DNA from: CALCKW01 sp033852095
Lineage (GTDB): Bacteria > Pseudomonadota > Gammaproteobacteria > CALCKW01
Reading direction: 5' to 3'
NCBI GenBank assembly: GCA_033852095.1
Contig: JAWSVD010000049.1
Location: 1-64,000 of the forward strand
Length of the DNA stretch: 64,000 nucleotides
The stretch's first letter is position 1. Each line of letters opens with the position of its first letter. A model generated the notes under the pieces. That model was not told the origin of the DNA and made no database searches. It was given only the letters and a program-made list of their open reading frames with translations. The position numbers and the translations under genes are program-made. This document shows positions 19,530 through 29,526 of the stretch, piece after piece.

Positions 19530-20138
19530 TTAATCCGTGTAAAGCTGTTCTTGCAAAATAAATTCTCGCACAGGCTCGGGCAGCAGATAACGGGGGTCTT
19601 GGCCCGCTCTCAACATGGCCCGCAATCCGGTCGAAGAAATACGAAGTTCCGTTGTCTCTGCAACGATGATGCGATCGGCTCGCGTCGTCAGCAGTGTTTT
19701 GGCCTCGGCACACCATTGCGTGCCTGGCCGGGTCATGATCACCAGTGTTGCGTGCTCGAGAATCTCCTGCCAACGGTGCCACTGCTGGAAATAATCAAAG
19801 CTGTCGGAGCCCAGCAAAAAGAACAGCTCGGCCCGTGGATGTGCCTCTCGCAGCTCCGCCAAGGTGTCGGCGGTGTAGGAGAGCGATTCGCGCTGCAGTT
19901 CGCGCTCATCCACGCTGAAGCCCGGCAGATCGGCCACGGCCAACTGCGCCATCTGGCTGCGCAGGACTGAACTGCGCTGCGGTTGCTCGCGGTGGCTGGT
20001 GCGGTGGCAAGGGACCAAAAGCACCTGATCCAACTGCAGTTGCTGCTGCACTTCCAGCGCGGGCCGCAAATGCCCCACGTGGATGGGATCAAAGGTGCCG
20101 CCCAGCACACCGATGCGCAGAGGGGTATCACCGCTCAC
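19530..20138 (-). CDS. nadD: Nicotinate-nucleotide adenylyltransferase NadD
   Basis: A 202-residue nucleotidyltransferase. GVLGGTFDPIHVGHL near the N terminus contains the HxGH ATP-binding motif, and ISSTGLRAML near the C terminus is the ISSTxIR-type motif. It adenylates nicotinate mononucleotide in NAD synthesis. GTG start at 20138. It lies 24 bp downstream of proA and 2 bp upstream of rsfS on the same strand. Gene order proA-nadD-rsfS-rlmH is that of Pseudomonas and relatives; holA is not adjacent. Confidence 0.95.
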   Translation of the reverse strand: MSGDTPLRIGVLGGTFDPIHVGHLRPALEVQQQLQLDQVLLVPCHRTSHREQPQRSSVLRSQMAQLAVADLPGFSVDERELQRESLSYTADTLAELREAHPRAELFFLLGSDSFDYFQQWHRWQEILEHATLVIMTRPGTQWCAEAKTLLTTRADRIIVAETTELRISSTGLRAMLRAGQDPRYLLPEPVREFILQEQLYTD

Positions 20139-20162
20139 GCCAAGCCCGCTCCGCCAGCAAGT

Positions 20163-21440
20163 CTAAGCACGCACAGCGCCCTCGCCCATCACGATGAATT
20201 TCTGCGTGGTCAACCCGACCACGCCAACAGGCCCGCGGGCGTGCAATTTCCCGGTGCTGATACCGATCTCCGCGCCCAATCCGTATTGATTGCCGTCGGC
20301 AAAACAGGTGGCGGCGTTGACCATGACCGAGGCCGAATCCACTTCGCGCATGAAGCGCTGGGTGCGTGCCAAATGATTGCTGATGATGGCATCCGTGTGG
20401 TGCGAGCCGTAATTTTCTATGTGGCCCATGGCGTCATCCAGATCATCCACCACCCGCACTGAGACGATCGGCCCCAAATACTCCGTCGACCAATCTTCCT
20501 CGGTGGCCGCCAGCGCGCCTTCCATCAAGGGCAGTGCGCGCGCACAGGCACGCAATTCCACCCCGTGATCGGTGAAACGCCGCCCGATTGAGGGCAAAAA
20601 TCCAGCCGCCACCTGCACGTGCACCAACAAGGTCTCCATCGAGCCGCAGATGCCGTAGCGAAAAGTTTTGCTGTTGAAGGCGACGTCTTCGGCCATCTGC
20701 AGGTCGGCGTAGTCGTCCACGTAGACGTGGCAGACGCCATCCAAGTGGAACAACACGGGAACACGGGCGTCTTCGCTCACGCGCTGAATCAGCCCCTTGC
20801 CGCCGCGCGGGATGACCACATCGACAAACTCATCCATCTGCAACAGCGCCGAGACCGCGGCGCGGTCAGGGGTGTTGATAACCTGCACACAGCCACTGGG
20901 CAGTTTGGCGGCGGCCAGGCCCTGCGCGATCAAGCGGGCAATCGCCAGATTACTGTGAAGTGCCTCCGAACCGCCGCGCAAGATAGTCGCGTTGCCGGCC
21001 TTCAGGCAGAGCACGGCCGCATCGATGGTGACGTTGGGCCGCGACTCATAGATGATACCGATAACACCCAGCGGCACTCGCATCTTGCCGACCATCAGGC
21101 CCGATGGCTGCTGCGCCATATCAGAAATGGCGCCGATGGGGTCGGCGAGTGCGGCAACTTCACGCACACCGTCCGCCATGCTCTGTACGCGCGCCGGCGT
21201 CAGCTCGAGCCGGTCGAGCAGTGCGTCGGCTAGGCCACTGGCGCGGCCAGCGGCTAAATCCTTGGCATTCTCGACGCGCAATTGCTCGCTGCCGGCTTCG
21301 ATGGCGTCGGCCATGGCCAGCAGCGCCGCGTTGCGAGAGGCAGAAGGTGCACGCGCCAGCTCACGCGATGCTTGCTTGGCGGTAGCGCCCAATGAAAGCA
21401 CATAGGCCGCTATTTCAGAGGTATCACCTTGTACGGTCAT
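20163..21440 (-). CDS. proA: Gamma-glutamyl phosphate reductase ProA
   Basis: 425 residues, the usual ProA length. NADPH-dependent reduction of L-glutamyl 5-phosphate to glutamate semialdehyde in proline synthesis. The catalytic cysteine lies in FRYGICGSMETLLVH, and family stretches include IYESRPNVTIDAA, LKAGNATILRGG and IPRGGKGLI. The open frame extends upstream to 21554 but ATG 21440 aligns with the family N terminus. First gene of the nadD-rsfS-rlmH operon and divergent from the mscS-type gene. Confidence 0.95.
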   Translation of the reverse strand: MTVQGDTSEIAAYVLSLGATAKQASRELARAPSASRNAALLAMADAIEAGSEQLRVENAKDLAAGRASGLADALLDRLELTPARVQSMADGVREVAALADPIGAISDMAQQPSGLMVGKMRVPLGVIGIIYESRPNVTIDAAVLCLKAGNATILRGGSEALHSNLAIARLIAQGLAAAKLPSGCVQVINTPDRAAVSALLQMDEFVDVVIPRGGKGLIQRVSEDARVPVLFHLDGVCHVYVDDYADLQMAEDVAFNSKTFRYGICGSMETLLVHVQVAAGFLPSIGRRFTDHGVELRACARALPLMEGALAATEEDWSTEYLGPIVSVRVVDDLDDAMGHIENYGSHHTDAIISNHLARTQRFMREVDSASVMVNAATCFADGNQYGLGAEIGISTGKLHARGPVGVVGLTTQKFIVMGEGAVRA

Positions 21441-21586
21441 AAGAAACGGTTCATGGATTGAAATTGACCCTCTATTATGACGTATATAAAGGGCCGCCGC
21501 GAGCACGTCTCGAAGATAGGCACCACCTAAGCCAGCAACAGCGCCCAACACCATCGTACTCAGTGCAGCAAAGACAGGGACAACGT

Positions 21587-22714
21587 GTGATTTCAGCAGA
21601 CAAATTCCGTGAGCTATTAGACGGCCTCAACACCTACATCAATGCTCAATTGGCGGCCGACAGCGAGCTGCGCGCAGTACTCATCGCCGCGGCCTTGCTG
21701 ATCTTCATTTACCTGGCACTGGGCCCCTTGTCCCGCCTCGTCAGCGCCTGGCCTCGCCGTTGGCTGGTGAGCGCAGGCTTTGCCGACAGTGAACAAGCCC
21801 GAAACCTGCTCACACGGCCCTTCAGATTAGTGATTTTCGGCGCAAGCATCTACGGCCTGGCCCATTCCCTGTCCATGGGCGCGGCCAGTTTGGCCCTGCT
21901 GCAAAAGCTCGCGCAGTCGCTGATGGCGATCGGCGTTTTCCTCGCCGTGCTGGTCGCGCTGCCGCTGCTGCGCACCCACTGGCAGCAGCTGGAAGAAGCC
22001 GTGGGCGTCGAATTGATGAACTGGCTGGCCAAAGGCCTACGCGTCGCCACCCTACTCGTCGCCGCAGCCACACTGTTGCAACTGTGGGGCATTCAAGTGG
22101 CTCCTATCATCGCGGGCGCCGGGCTCTTCGGCATCGCTGTGGCACTGGGCGCCCAGGCATTTTTCAAGAACTTGATCGGCGGCGTGTTGATACTGCTGGG
22201 GAAACGCTTTCAACAGGGTGATTGGATCGAAGTCCCCGGGGTCATTGAGGGAACGGTTGAAACCATCGGCTTTCACTCAACCGTGGTACGTCGTTTTGAC
22301 AAGGCACCTGCCATGCTGCCCAACACCTTGCTCTCCGACGCCACCGTGATCAACTACTCGCGCCGCCCGCACCGCCGTATCAGCTGGACCATCAGCCTAG
22401 TCTACCAAACATCCGTGCCACAGCTGACGCGTATCAGAGATCAGATTGAACTGTATTTACTGGAACACGATGACTTTATAAGCCCACCGCAGGCCCCTGT
22501 GTTTGTCCGCATAGACAAACTCAGCGAGTCATCCATCGACCTCTGCCTCTATTGTTTTACGCACACGGCAGATTGGGTGAATTGGCTGGATATCAAAGAG
22601 AAACTGGCTTTCGCAGTGTTGGAGATAGTCGAGCAGGCCGGCAGCTCCCTCGCCTACCCCAGCCAAACGCTCTACATCGAGCACGCGGACGACTCCGCGC
22701 CTTCAAGCCCATGA
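21587..22714 (+). CDS. MscS family mechanosensitive ion channel
   Basis: A 375-residue protein from GTG 21587, which has AGGGA six bases upstream. A TTG at 21458 would add 43 polar residues unlike the family. It has four or five membrane segments; the pore-lining TM3 reads AGLFGIAVALGAQAFFKNLI with its Gly/Ala packing pattern, followed by the beta domain (GDWIEVPGVIEGTVETIGF, TVVRRFDKAPAMLPN) and a C-terminal alpha/beta domain. These channels release solutes on hypo-osmotic shock. Divergent from proA. Stands alone; no partner is evident. Confidence 0.9.
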   Translation: MISADKFRELLDGLNTYINAQLAADSELRAVLIAAALLIFIYLALGPLSRLVSAWPRRWLVSAGFADSEQARNLLTRPFRLVIFGASIYGLAHSLSMGAASLALLQKLAQSLMAIGVFLAVLVALPLLRTHWQQLEEAVGVELMNWLAKGLRVATLLVAAATLLQLWGIQVAPIIAGAGLFGIAVALGAQAFFKNLIGGVLILLGKRFQQGDWIEVPGVIEGTVETIGFHSTVVRRFDKAPAMLPNTLLSDATVINYSRRPHRRISWTISLVYQTSVPQLTRIRDQIELYLLEHDDFISPPQAPVFVRIDKLSESSIDLCLYCFTHTADWVNWLDIKEKLAFAVLEIVEQAGSSLAYPSQTLYIEHADDSAPSSP

Positions 22715-22788
22715 GGGATTCAGAAACTCTCAGCACTTAAAAATGAGCAAAATAACAATGTCAGCTGGCACTGCTGCGAAATGAAAGG

Positions 22789-23181
22789 CTAGCTGGCTTT
22801 TTTCAGCAGATCCTTGTCCGCAAGCTCAAGGCCCGCGATGTCCAGCGGCTTGGCAAAGTGGGCTTTGACACTTTGATAAGCTGCAGAACCTTCGACGTCT
22901 TTTGTCTGATCTGACGACGTCAGCATGACGATCACTGAGGCGTCGTTATTAGGGATTTTTTCGTAGGCAGCCAAAAACTCATGGCCGTTCATGCGCGGCA
23001 TGTTGATGTCCAGAAAAATCAGCTGTGGTTTTATTTCTGATTTATCCAACACCTCCAGGGCCTCTTGCCCATCATAGGCCTGCAGCACGGTGATATTACT
23101 GTCGTGCTGTTCAATCATCACCTTACTGATAAATTGATCGGGCTCACTGTCATCAACCACCATCACACAAGATAAACTCAT
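22789..23181 (-). CDS. Single-domain response regulator (CheY-like)
   Basis: A 130-residue receiver domain without an output domain. The acidic pocket is in VMVVDDSEPD, the phospho-accepting aspartate in IFLDINMPRMNG (about residue 57), the conserved Thr/Ser in VMLTSSD and the Lys in FAKPLD. The ATG overlaps the kinase stop by one base (TAATG), so the two are co-translated. The pair likely forms a phosphorelay whose downstream partner is encoded elsewhere or acts by protein contact. Confidence 0.92.
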   Translation of the reverse strand: MSLSCVMVVDDSEPDQFISKVMIEQHDSNITVLQAYDGQEALEVLDKSEIKPQLIFLDINMPRMNGHEFLAAYEKIPNNDASVIVMLTSSDQTKDVEGSAAYQSVKAHFAKPLDIAGLELADKDLLKKAS

Positions 23182-24734
23182 TACGCTGCCTCTGCTAAAT
23201 CCATCGGTATCGTCAACCTAAAAATAGACCCCCCTCCGCTCGCAGGGTTGTCCAAATAACCTATTTCGCCGCCCACGACGTCGGCGCATTTTTTCAGCAG
23301 ATACAAACCCAAGCCACTGCCAAAAGAAACTTTGGGGTGAAATCGCTGGAACATACTGAACAGCTTTTTTTGCTGCTCTTTGGGCACCCCTAAGCCATTG
23401 TCTTCCACTTCCATGTACACCCAGCCATCGACCAGTTTTGTGGAGATTTTGATGTAGGGACGGTCTTTTTCTGGATCTTGGTATTTTATGGCATTGGAAA
23501 TCAAATTTTCTAAAACCATGTTGATACGAGACTGCTTGGAGAATAGATCCCCGGTGAACGCAAAGTCAGTTTGAACATCCAGTCGATCATAGAACTCCAT
23601 GTGCATCATCTTATCCAGCGCCGCCTTGGTGAGAGTTTCAAAATCAACCACTTCCGAATCCTCCCCCTTCCCTTTGGCCTCGGCCAAAACCAGCATGTCG
23701 GAAATCAGAGTTTCCAGTTTATTCAAAGATGTCTGGGCATGATTCAAGCCCACGAGGGCCTGATCACTATTCCCTCCTTCTAAAGATTTCTGGACCATCT
23801 GCAAAAGGCGCGAAGATGAGTTGATCGGCGAGCGCAAGTCATGCGATGTCCGGTAGGCAAACTCCTCGAGCTCGTCATTGGCCGCGCTGAGATCTTTGGT
23901 CCGTTTTTCGACCCTTAACTCCAGACTCTCATCAAAACGTTCGAGATCAGCGCTCAGCTTGGTATTGCTTTGCAGGCTCTCTCTAAACACAACTGAGGCC
24001 CTCGCTATATCACCAATTTCACTCTTGTCATCCACATGCGCGATGCCTTCGACTACATTTCCAGAAGCAAGAGAAACAAGAGTTTGAACAGCGTCTTTGA
24101 GCGGCAGAGGGATCATCTTTTTCCAGCAGAAAAAAAGCGCAGCTACCGCAAAAAGTACAAAAAACAGAACCAAGCTCACGCTGCCAGCAATCAGTGCATT
24201 AGGCGAGAGTCCCGCAGCCCCCCGCTCAGCCAACAACAGGCGAAACTCAGCCGACAAATCAGCTACAGAGGCCTTGCTGAGGGCGTGATCGCCCTGGAAA
24301 AAAGATTGGGCCGCAGCGACTGAGCTTGCCCCGCTAACTGATGCCATCAGGGCTTGCTCCCACAGCACTATCGCATCCGCCTCCGTTTTCATACCGCGCA
24401 GCAGATCCAGCCCTGCTGCCGATGCCCCGAGCTGAACCATGCGCCCAATGGCCGGCTCCCGCGATCGGCTTGTTGCCAGCCCCTTTGTGTACGCATCTAA
24501 ATGATCTTGCTCTCCCGTCAGGGTGTAACTGATTGCTTCGCGGGTCAATAATGCACTGGCTCTCTCTATATCTTGGCTCAGCAGCAGAAGCTCAAAGTTC
24601 TTTTGCTGAACGACGCTCTGCTCGCCGATATTTCGACTCATGAAATAAACCGAAACTACCGTGACAACGCCAAGACCCAGACACAAAAAAAACAACGTTC
24701 TAACAATTTTTGAGATAGCCATATTTCTGCTCAT
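23181..24734 (-). CDS. Membrane sensor histidine kinase
   Basis: 517 residues. Two membrane helices (about 9-31 and 173-197) frame a periplasmic helical sensor region. A HAMP-like linker and coiled coil (about 200-280) lead to HisKA with the phospho-histidine in YRTSHDLRSPINSS, then a HATPase domain with ENLISNAIKYQ (N box), VEDNGLGVP (G1) and SGLGLYL (G2). The kinase core resembles the phytochrome-type HWE-independent kinases paired with single-domain receivers. The signal is unknown. Operon with the receiver gene at 22789-23181. Confidence 0.92.
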   Translation of the reverse strand: MSRNMAISKIVRTLFFLCLGLGVVTVVSVYFMSRNIGEQSVVQQKNFELLLLSQDIERASALLTREAISYTLTGEQDHLDAYTKGLATSRSREPAIGRMVQLGASAAGLDLLRGMKTEADAIVLWEQALMASVSGASSVAAAQSFFQGDHALSKASVADLSAEFRLLLAERGAAGLSPNALIAGSVSLVLFFVLFAVAALFFCWKKMIPLPLKDAVQTLVSLASGNVVEGIAHVDDKSEIGDIARASVVFRESLQSNTKLSADLERFDESLELRVEKRTKDLSAANDELEEFAYRTSHDLRSPINSSSRLLQMVQKSLEGGNSDQALVGLNHAQTSLNKLETLISDMLVLAEAKGKGEDSEVVDFETLTKAALDKMMHMEFYDRLDVQTDFAFTGDLFSKQSRINMVLENLISNAIKYQDPEKDRPYIKISTKLVDGWVYMEVEDNGLGVPKEQQKKLFSMFQRFHPKVSFGSGLGLYLLKKCADVVGGEIGYLDNPASGGGSIFRLTIPMDLAEAA

Positions 24735-25439
24735 GCGAAACGAGAGATCGAGCGGTGCTCACAAGCTCCTATAACGACACCTGTAATTCATCTTCAAGCA
24801 ACAAAAGTACATAACAAGGACATGGTGGGCCATATGGATCAGTGACATATGGTTGAATGAGGCCTCAACATTTCCGTATGACTGCCTGCCATGCTAAGGA
24901 ATTCAAAGACACCTGCTCGCAGTGACACTGACTGTCATTAGCCGCCCAGATTTATCATCTGGCATTTCGAATAAATCATTCCTCCGCTGCCTTTAATCTC
25001 ATCAAAATGGGCTAGTAACGGCACTGTGCCAAACGGGTCACTGCACAATAAATATGCTGTAAATACCGATGACAGGCTGGCTTCGATGGCGACACAAAAC
25101 AGGCCCAGCCAAAACCCCATCACCACAATGCATTCAGAGGGAGAAAACCGCCACGGGATTTCAACAGAAAGACAGAAGGAACCACTGACCGCGCTAAAAC
25201 TAATCTGTGAGACCATTTCAACTGGATCTTTAGTTAAATTTGCCCTGTTGCCGATTGTTGCTCTTCACCACTCAGCACCACCACCGAACCTCATTTGAAT
25301 CACAAAAGTAAGCACTGTTAATAAATTGAAACAGAAGCCGCCGGTTCTTGAACGCAATGTAATCTTTCTTGCTTAACAGTACTTATTTTTACGACCCAGT
25401 TCGTAGAATGCAGCATTGACCTCGACATAAGATCTAAAA
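24735..25439. other. 705-bp intergenic region, possible MarC-like gene remnant
   Basis: No convincing intact gene. A minus-strand frame at 24938-25216 contains AYLLCSDPFGTVPLLAHF, which resembles the N-terminal DPxGNxPLF signature of MarC/YhgN membrane proteins, but it ends after about 20 more residues and nothing MarC-like follows. This is at best a decayed fragment. The rest is AT-richer than the flanks and presumably holds the promoters of the histidine kinase and of the secreted protein at 25440. Confidence 0.35.
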
Positions 25440-28286
25440 ATGCTGCGTACCCTTTTCCCCTCTGCTATAAACTGCTCGCCTTTGCGTAAGCGCCGGCCCT
25501 TAGCAGCGCTCGTGACCGCTACGATCGCGCTGTTCGCACTCGCTTTTGCGCTGACCCCCAGCGCAGCTCAAGCAGCGATTGTCAGTCAAAACAGCGCGGG
25601 CTTGGTTATCTTAGAGGTGGAGCACGGCATCGCATCCAGCGGAAGCGCTAGTTGGTCATTGTCAGCTGATGCAAGTGCATCGGGCGGCAAGTCGATGCGA
25701 AGCACAGGCTCGACTTGGCGCCAGAGCGGATCTGGCAGCTTGGACTTCGAATTCAGCGTCACGCAGCCCGGAAGATCAGTCATTTACTTCCGAAAAAAAG
25801 GCGCTGGGAAATCTTTGTGGGTGAGCATCGACGGAGTAACCGTCAGTGCCAGCCGCAGCAGCAGAGCGATTTACACCGAGTCAGGCGGTTGGCTGTGGAC
25901 CGACGGCTTCCATGCCGCCACCACACGGTTGACAGCGGGCACACACACGCTGCAACTGCAAGTTCGAGAGGCCGATGTCGATATCGATAAAATCGTCATC
26001 GCTCCTGCCTCATACTCTGGGATTGCTATTGGCGGATCAGGCTTAGGTCCAACAGGTGGCGAACCTCCTGTGACTACAAAAGACGGTGATAACGACGGAG
26101 TCATTGACTCTCTAGACGAGTGCCCCACTGTGGCCGGCCCCGCATCGAACAACGGCTGCCCTATAGTAATCCCACCCAACCCTGGCAATGCAGGCGTGGT
26201 AGTAATTGAAGCTGAATCGGGTGCTGTTTCGGGATCTGGTGCACAATGGATAAAGAGCAGTGGCGTATCGGGTGCATCTGGCAGTGCTTATATGCGCAGT
26301 ACCGGCGAGAGTTGGAATAAAGACAACAGCGCAACACTGCGCTTCACTTTCAGTACAGACGCGGCCAGTGATTCCTATATTTACATACGCAAAGCAGGCT
26401 CGGGCAACTCCCTGTGGATGACCTTAGACGGAAAGGCCATCTCGGCGATCCCCACTACTCAAGCACTCTATCTACGCCCGCAGGGATGGGTATGGAGCAA
26501 CGGATTCAACGCTGCTAGAGCTAAAATACCCGCCGGCGACCACACCCTAGAGCTTCACGTTCGCAACCGCAACGTACTCATAGATAAAATCATTATCGCA
26601 AGCACCGACAGCAATGTCATTGCCGCCGGCAGCACAGAGAAAGGGCCTGATGGCCCGACAACACCACCTACACCCGATCCCCCTAAACCCAAACCACCTG
26701 GAAGCAGCCATACGGTCAGTGATTTCTCTCGCTTCCCTGGCGAGACAAACCACAGCCTGCCTGTCACTTTGCCCGCCTGCGACGCGAACGCCGTGCGCAT
26801 CAATACACCCAGCGAATTGCGGCTTCTGGAATCCTCGAACGCTCGCGTTTTTTGCATCGCACCGGGCGACTACCGCAGTGCCGGCGCCCAGGGCCCTATC
26901 ATCATAAAGGGCAAGCACGGCAGCGCCGACGCACCCAAAGTGATCCAGCTGGACAACAGCTCACTCAACTTCAATGACGTTATTTTTGATCTTTCGACCA
27001 GCAAGTTAGCGCTCTTGCCCGCCATCAGCTTTGTCGATAGCAGCCATTGGATCGTCGATCGAATGGCGTTTATTAACGTCAATCAATACCAGACGCGCGT
27101 GACCGCCATCGAGCTGCACGCCTCGCCGGACATCATCCTGAGCCGCTTGCGCATTGAAAAAAACGCTAACTCGGTGAGTTTTTACCACCTCTCACACCGC
27201 TCGGTATTGCAAAACAGTCTGATCGGGCGCTCCGCAGGGCTGATACCGGACAGCGTGTGCATAGGCTTAGTGGGCGGCTTGGTATTTTCAGGCTCTGACA
27301 GCAGCAGAAAACTCAACGAACCCAGCAATGGCGCCTCGCGGATCTTCAATGCAGGCATCTACAACAACGAAATCGTCAATTGCAACGACGGCATCATGCT
27401 GTTCTGGGACCCGCGGGAGAGGACGCGCGAGTCGCATATCTACAACAGCCCAAGTTATTGGCCCGACTACCAGGGCACCGTGATAGCGGGCAACGACATC
27501 TACATCGACAGCAGCTTGCGCACCAATTGTTATGGCGCACCGTCAACAACCGGCATATGTGCCCGCGCAGAAAACGCGATTGACCTAAAAGCTGGCTCGA
27601 AAAACGCCACCAAACCGGTGCGCATAACGGACAACCGCATGTGGGGCTTCCGCAAGGCGGACGGCACCAGCTTGAGCGATCAAGGCGTGGCCCTGTCTCT
27701 GCATTTCATCGCCACCAAAAATATCGAGATCTCCGAGAACGTCATATGGGATTCGGGCAGCGGCATCGGCATTACGCGTGGCGTGTCCGCGGTGACCATA
27801 CACAACAATATTTTGCACAAGATGTTCTACGACGGCGGACGACGTCCTATCTACGGCAACACAGGCTTGCCATTTGCCATCGGCGATCTGGAGCCCTACT
27901 TTGGCGCCACACGCGACATAGAAATCAGTGAGAACCATGTGGTTGATTCTGGCGGACCGTGGATCATCGTCAACCAAGTACCCAACGCCACCGTTGACTG
28001 CAACGTTGTGATTGCCGGCAGCGCCTCGGACGCCTGGTTTAATACTCGCAAGAACACCAACGCAAGAATAGGCAAAAACTCCTTGTACGGCGGTGTACGC
28101 GGCTACAACTTGGAGCCCGCTGGCAGCGTGTTGCGTTCCTCCAAAGCGGCCGCCAAGATGGTTGGCAAGTGCTTTCGTGTTGGCGTGGCCAGTCGCAGCG
28201 GCGGACAACAGGTCTGCCTTGATCGAGTGCTCTCCACTCGCAGCAGCCCGCATGCCTGCGATTCAGAGACTTGGCGCAACTACTGA
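25440..28286 (+). CDS. Large secreted right-handed beta-helix protein with two carbohydrate-binding-like modules
   Basis: 948 residues with a long signal peptide (about 1-46, cleavage near SAAQAA). Two homologous modules of about 130 residues follow (about 54-195 and 250-400). Each starts with an acidic IL/IEVE.. or IEAESG strand and ends with VDIDKIVIA or VLIDKIIIA, as in family-6/35-like carbohydrate-binding modules. A calcium-type thrombospondin-3-like repeat (DGDNDGVIDSLDECP) separates them, and a Pro-rich linker (about 403-422) precedes a parallel beta-helix region (about 440-930) with repeated N-x-I stacking units. This points to binding and possibly cleaving an extracellular polysaccharide. 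Catalytic residues cannot be assigned, so lyase activity is inference. No sorting signal or anchor was seen at the C terminus. Confidence 0.8.
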   Translation: MLRTLFPSAINCSPLRKRRPLAALVTATIALFALAFALTPSAAQAAIVSQNSAGLVILEVEHGIASSGSASWSLSADASASGGKSMRSTGSTWRQSGSGSLDFEFSVTQPGRSVIYFRKKGAGKSLWVSIDGVTVSASRSSRAIYTESGGWLWTDGFHAATTRLTAGTHTLQLQVREADVDIDKIVIAPASYSGIAIGGSGLGPTGGEPPVTTKDGDNDGVIDSLDECPTVAGPASNNGCPIVIPPNPGNAGVVVIEAESGAVSGSGAQWIKSSGVSGASGSAYMRSTGESWNKDNSATLRFTFSTDAASDSYIYIRKAGSGNSLWMTLDGKAISAIPTTQALYLRPQGWVWSNGFNAARAKIPAGDHTLELHVRNRNVLIDKIIIASTDSNVIAAGSTEKGPDGPTTPPTPDPPKPKPPGSSHTVSDFSRFPGETNHSLPVTLPACDANAVRINTPSELRLLESSNARVFCIAPGDYRSAGAQGPIIIKGKHGSADAPKVIQLDNSSLNFNDVIFDLSTSKLALLPAISFVDSSHWIVDRMAFINVNQYQTRVTAIELHASPDIILSRLRIEKNANSVSFYHLSHRSVLQNSLIGRSAGLIPDSVCIGLVGGLVFSGSDSSRKLNEPSNGASRIFNAGIYNNEIVNCNDGIMLFWDPRERTRESHIYNSPSYWPDYQGTVIAGNDIYIDSSLRTNCYGAPSTTGICARAENAIDLKAGSKNATKPVRITDNRMWGFRKADGTSLSDQGVALSLHFIATKNIEISENVIWDSGSGIGITRGVSAVTIHNNILHKMFYDGGRRPIYGNTGLPFAIGDLEPYFGATRDIEISENHVVDSGGPWIIVNQVPNATVDCNVVIAGSASDAWFNTRKNTNARIGKNSLYGGVRGYNLEPAGSVLRSSKAAAKMVGKCFRVGVASRSGGQQVCLDRVLSTRSSPHACDSETWRNY

Positions 28287-28515
28287 CGCTCCGAGATCGG
28301 CCTGGCTACACAGCCACTTCTGTGTCGCCAGACCTACCCCAGTAATCCCAATGAACATTTGAGTCACATCGCAGCATTTTGTGAGCGAACTTTTCGCTTC
28401 GTGCTCGCAAATACTCGCCCAAGCGCCAGATGACGACCATGCTCGCTGCCGCTGTTTTGCGACCGCGTGACATATGCCGCATACTGCCGCTCCACCCCCT
28501 CATCTGGCCTGCACC

Positions 28516-29061
28516 GTGGCGATCAAACCGACGATTTACAAAGCGCGCATTTCCCTCTCTGATCTCAACCGAGATCACTACGACTCGCTGAACCTGACGC
28601 TGGCACTGCACCCTTCAGAAACACCGGAACGCATGATGGCCAGACTGATGGCCTACTGCATCAACGCCGAGGAACACCTGAGCTTTACCCGGGGCCTCAG
28701 TGCCGTGGAAGAGCCGGATATTTGGGTGCGCACCTACGACGAGCAAACCGCTCTCTGGATCGACGTGGGCGAGCCCGATTTTGACCGCATCAAGAAATCT
28801 TGCCGCCTCGCCCGTGTGGTCAAGGTCTACAGCTTCAACACAAAATCAGATGTGTGGTGGGCTCAGGGCGAAAACAAATTCAAAACACTGTCCGCCGAAA
28901 TCATCCAGTTCGCCCACGCAGACATTGTCGCGCTGGCGGCACTGCTGGAACGCACGCTCGATCTGTCGGTCACCATCACCGGACACTCGGCCTACGTGGC
29001 CGCCGAAAACGGCGAAGTAGAAGTGCACTGGAAAGAGCTTCAAGCACACAACGACCACTAG
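28516..29061 (+). CDS. yaeQ: YaeQ family protein
   Basis: A PD-(D/E)XK-fold family protein. From the GTG at 28516 it has 181 residues, the E. coli YaeQ length, and begins VAIKPTIYKARISLSDLNRD as the family does. An ATG at 28474 would add 14 poorly conserved residues. Conserved stretches include LNLTLALHPSETPERMMARL, EEPDIWVRTYDEQTALWIDVGEP and VKVYSFNTKSDVWW. The molecular role is unclear; YaeQ was once proposed to suppress RfaH loss. It is monocistronic and convergent with the HIT gene. Confidence 0.9.
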   Translation: MAIKPTIYKARISLSDLNRDHYDSLNLTLALHPSETPERMMARLMAYCINAEEHLSFTRGLSAVEEPDIWVRTYDEQTALWIDVGEPDFDRIKKSCRLARVVKVYSFNTKSDVWWAQGENKFKTLSAEIIQFAHADIVALAALLERTLDLSVTITGHSAYVAAENGEVEVHWKELQAHNDH

Positions 29062-29082
29062 CAGCCACGTGTGGCGGCTCGG

Positions 29083-29526
29083 CTACAGCCGATCGGCCGC
29101 TGCAGCGACAGGCTTGTAATCATCACCCAGCGCCGCCAGCAACTGCTCAGCTATGGCTGCCACTTGTTCGGGTGCGTAGCACTTAAAAGGCTCTGCGCCC
29201 CACACCACAGCGGGCCAAGTAGCATCGTCGCGGCGCCTGCCAATGACGTGCAGGTGCAACTGGGCGACGACATTGCCGATCGTTGCGATGTTGATTTTAT
29301 CCAGCGCCTCCCGCTGCTCTAAACAACAGGCAATGCGACTGGCCTGAGCCATCAGCGCGGCCTGCTCAGTGGTCGGCAAACGGTGGAATTCTGTCTCAAG
29401 TGTTCGCGGTACCAGCACCAACCACGGGTAGTGAGCATTGCGCATCAACAACAGCGCTGTGCTGCCAAAGTGCCCCAGCAGTATGCTGTCCGCCGCCAAA
29501 CGCGAATCCAATTGCACCGCCTCCAT
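29083..29526 (-). CDS. HIT family hydrolase
   Basis: A 147-residue histidine-triad protein. The catalytic motif is QLHLHVIGRRRDD (H-phi-H-phi-phi-G-R), with the Gly-Arg ending typical of the bacterial HIT branch that hydrolyses nucleoside phosphoramidates or dinucleoside polyphosphates. The N-terminal half carries NAHYPWLVLVPR, the usual strand preceding the active site. It is divergent from ubiG with about 160 bp between. The substrate is unassigned. Confidence 0.9.
   Translation of the reverse strand: MEAVQLDSRLAADSILLGHFGSTALLLMRNAHYPWLVLVPRTLETEFHRLPTTEQAALMAQASRIACCLEQREALDKINIATIGNVVAQLHLHVIGRRRDDATWPAVVWGAEPFKCYAPEQVAAIAEQLLAALGDDYKPVAAAADRL

Noticed and set aside
20619..21233. 204-residue plus-strand frame inside proA
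   Set aside because: Fully antisense to proA, whose motifs are intact; a shadow of GC-rich coding DNA.
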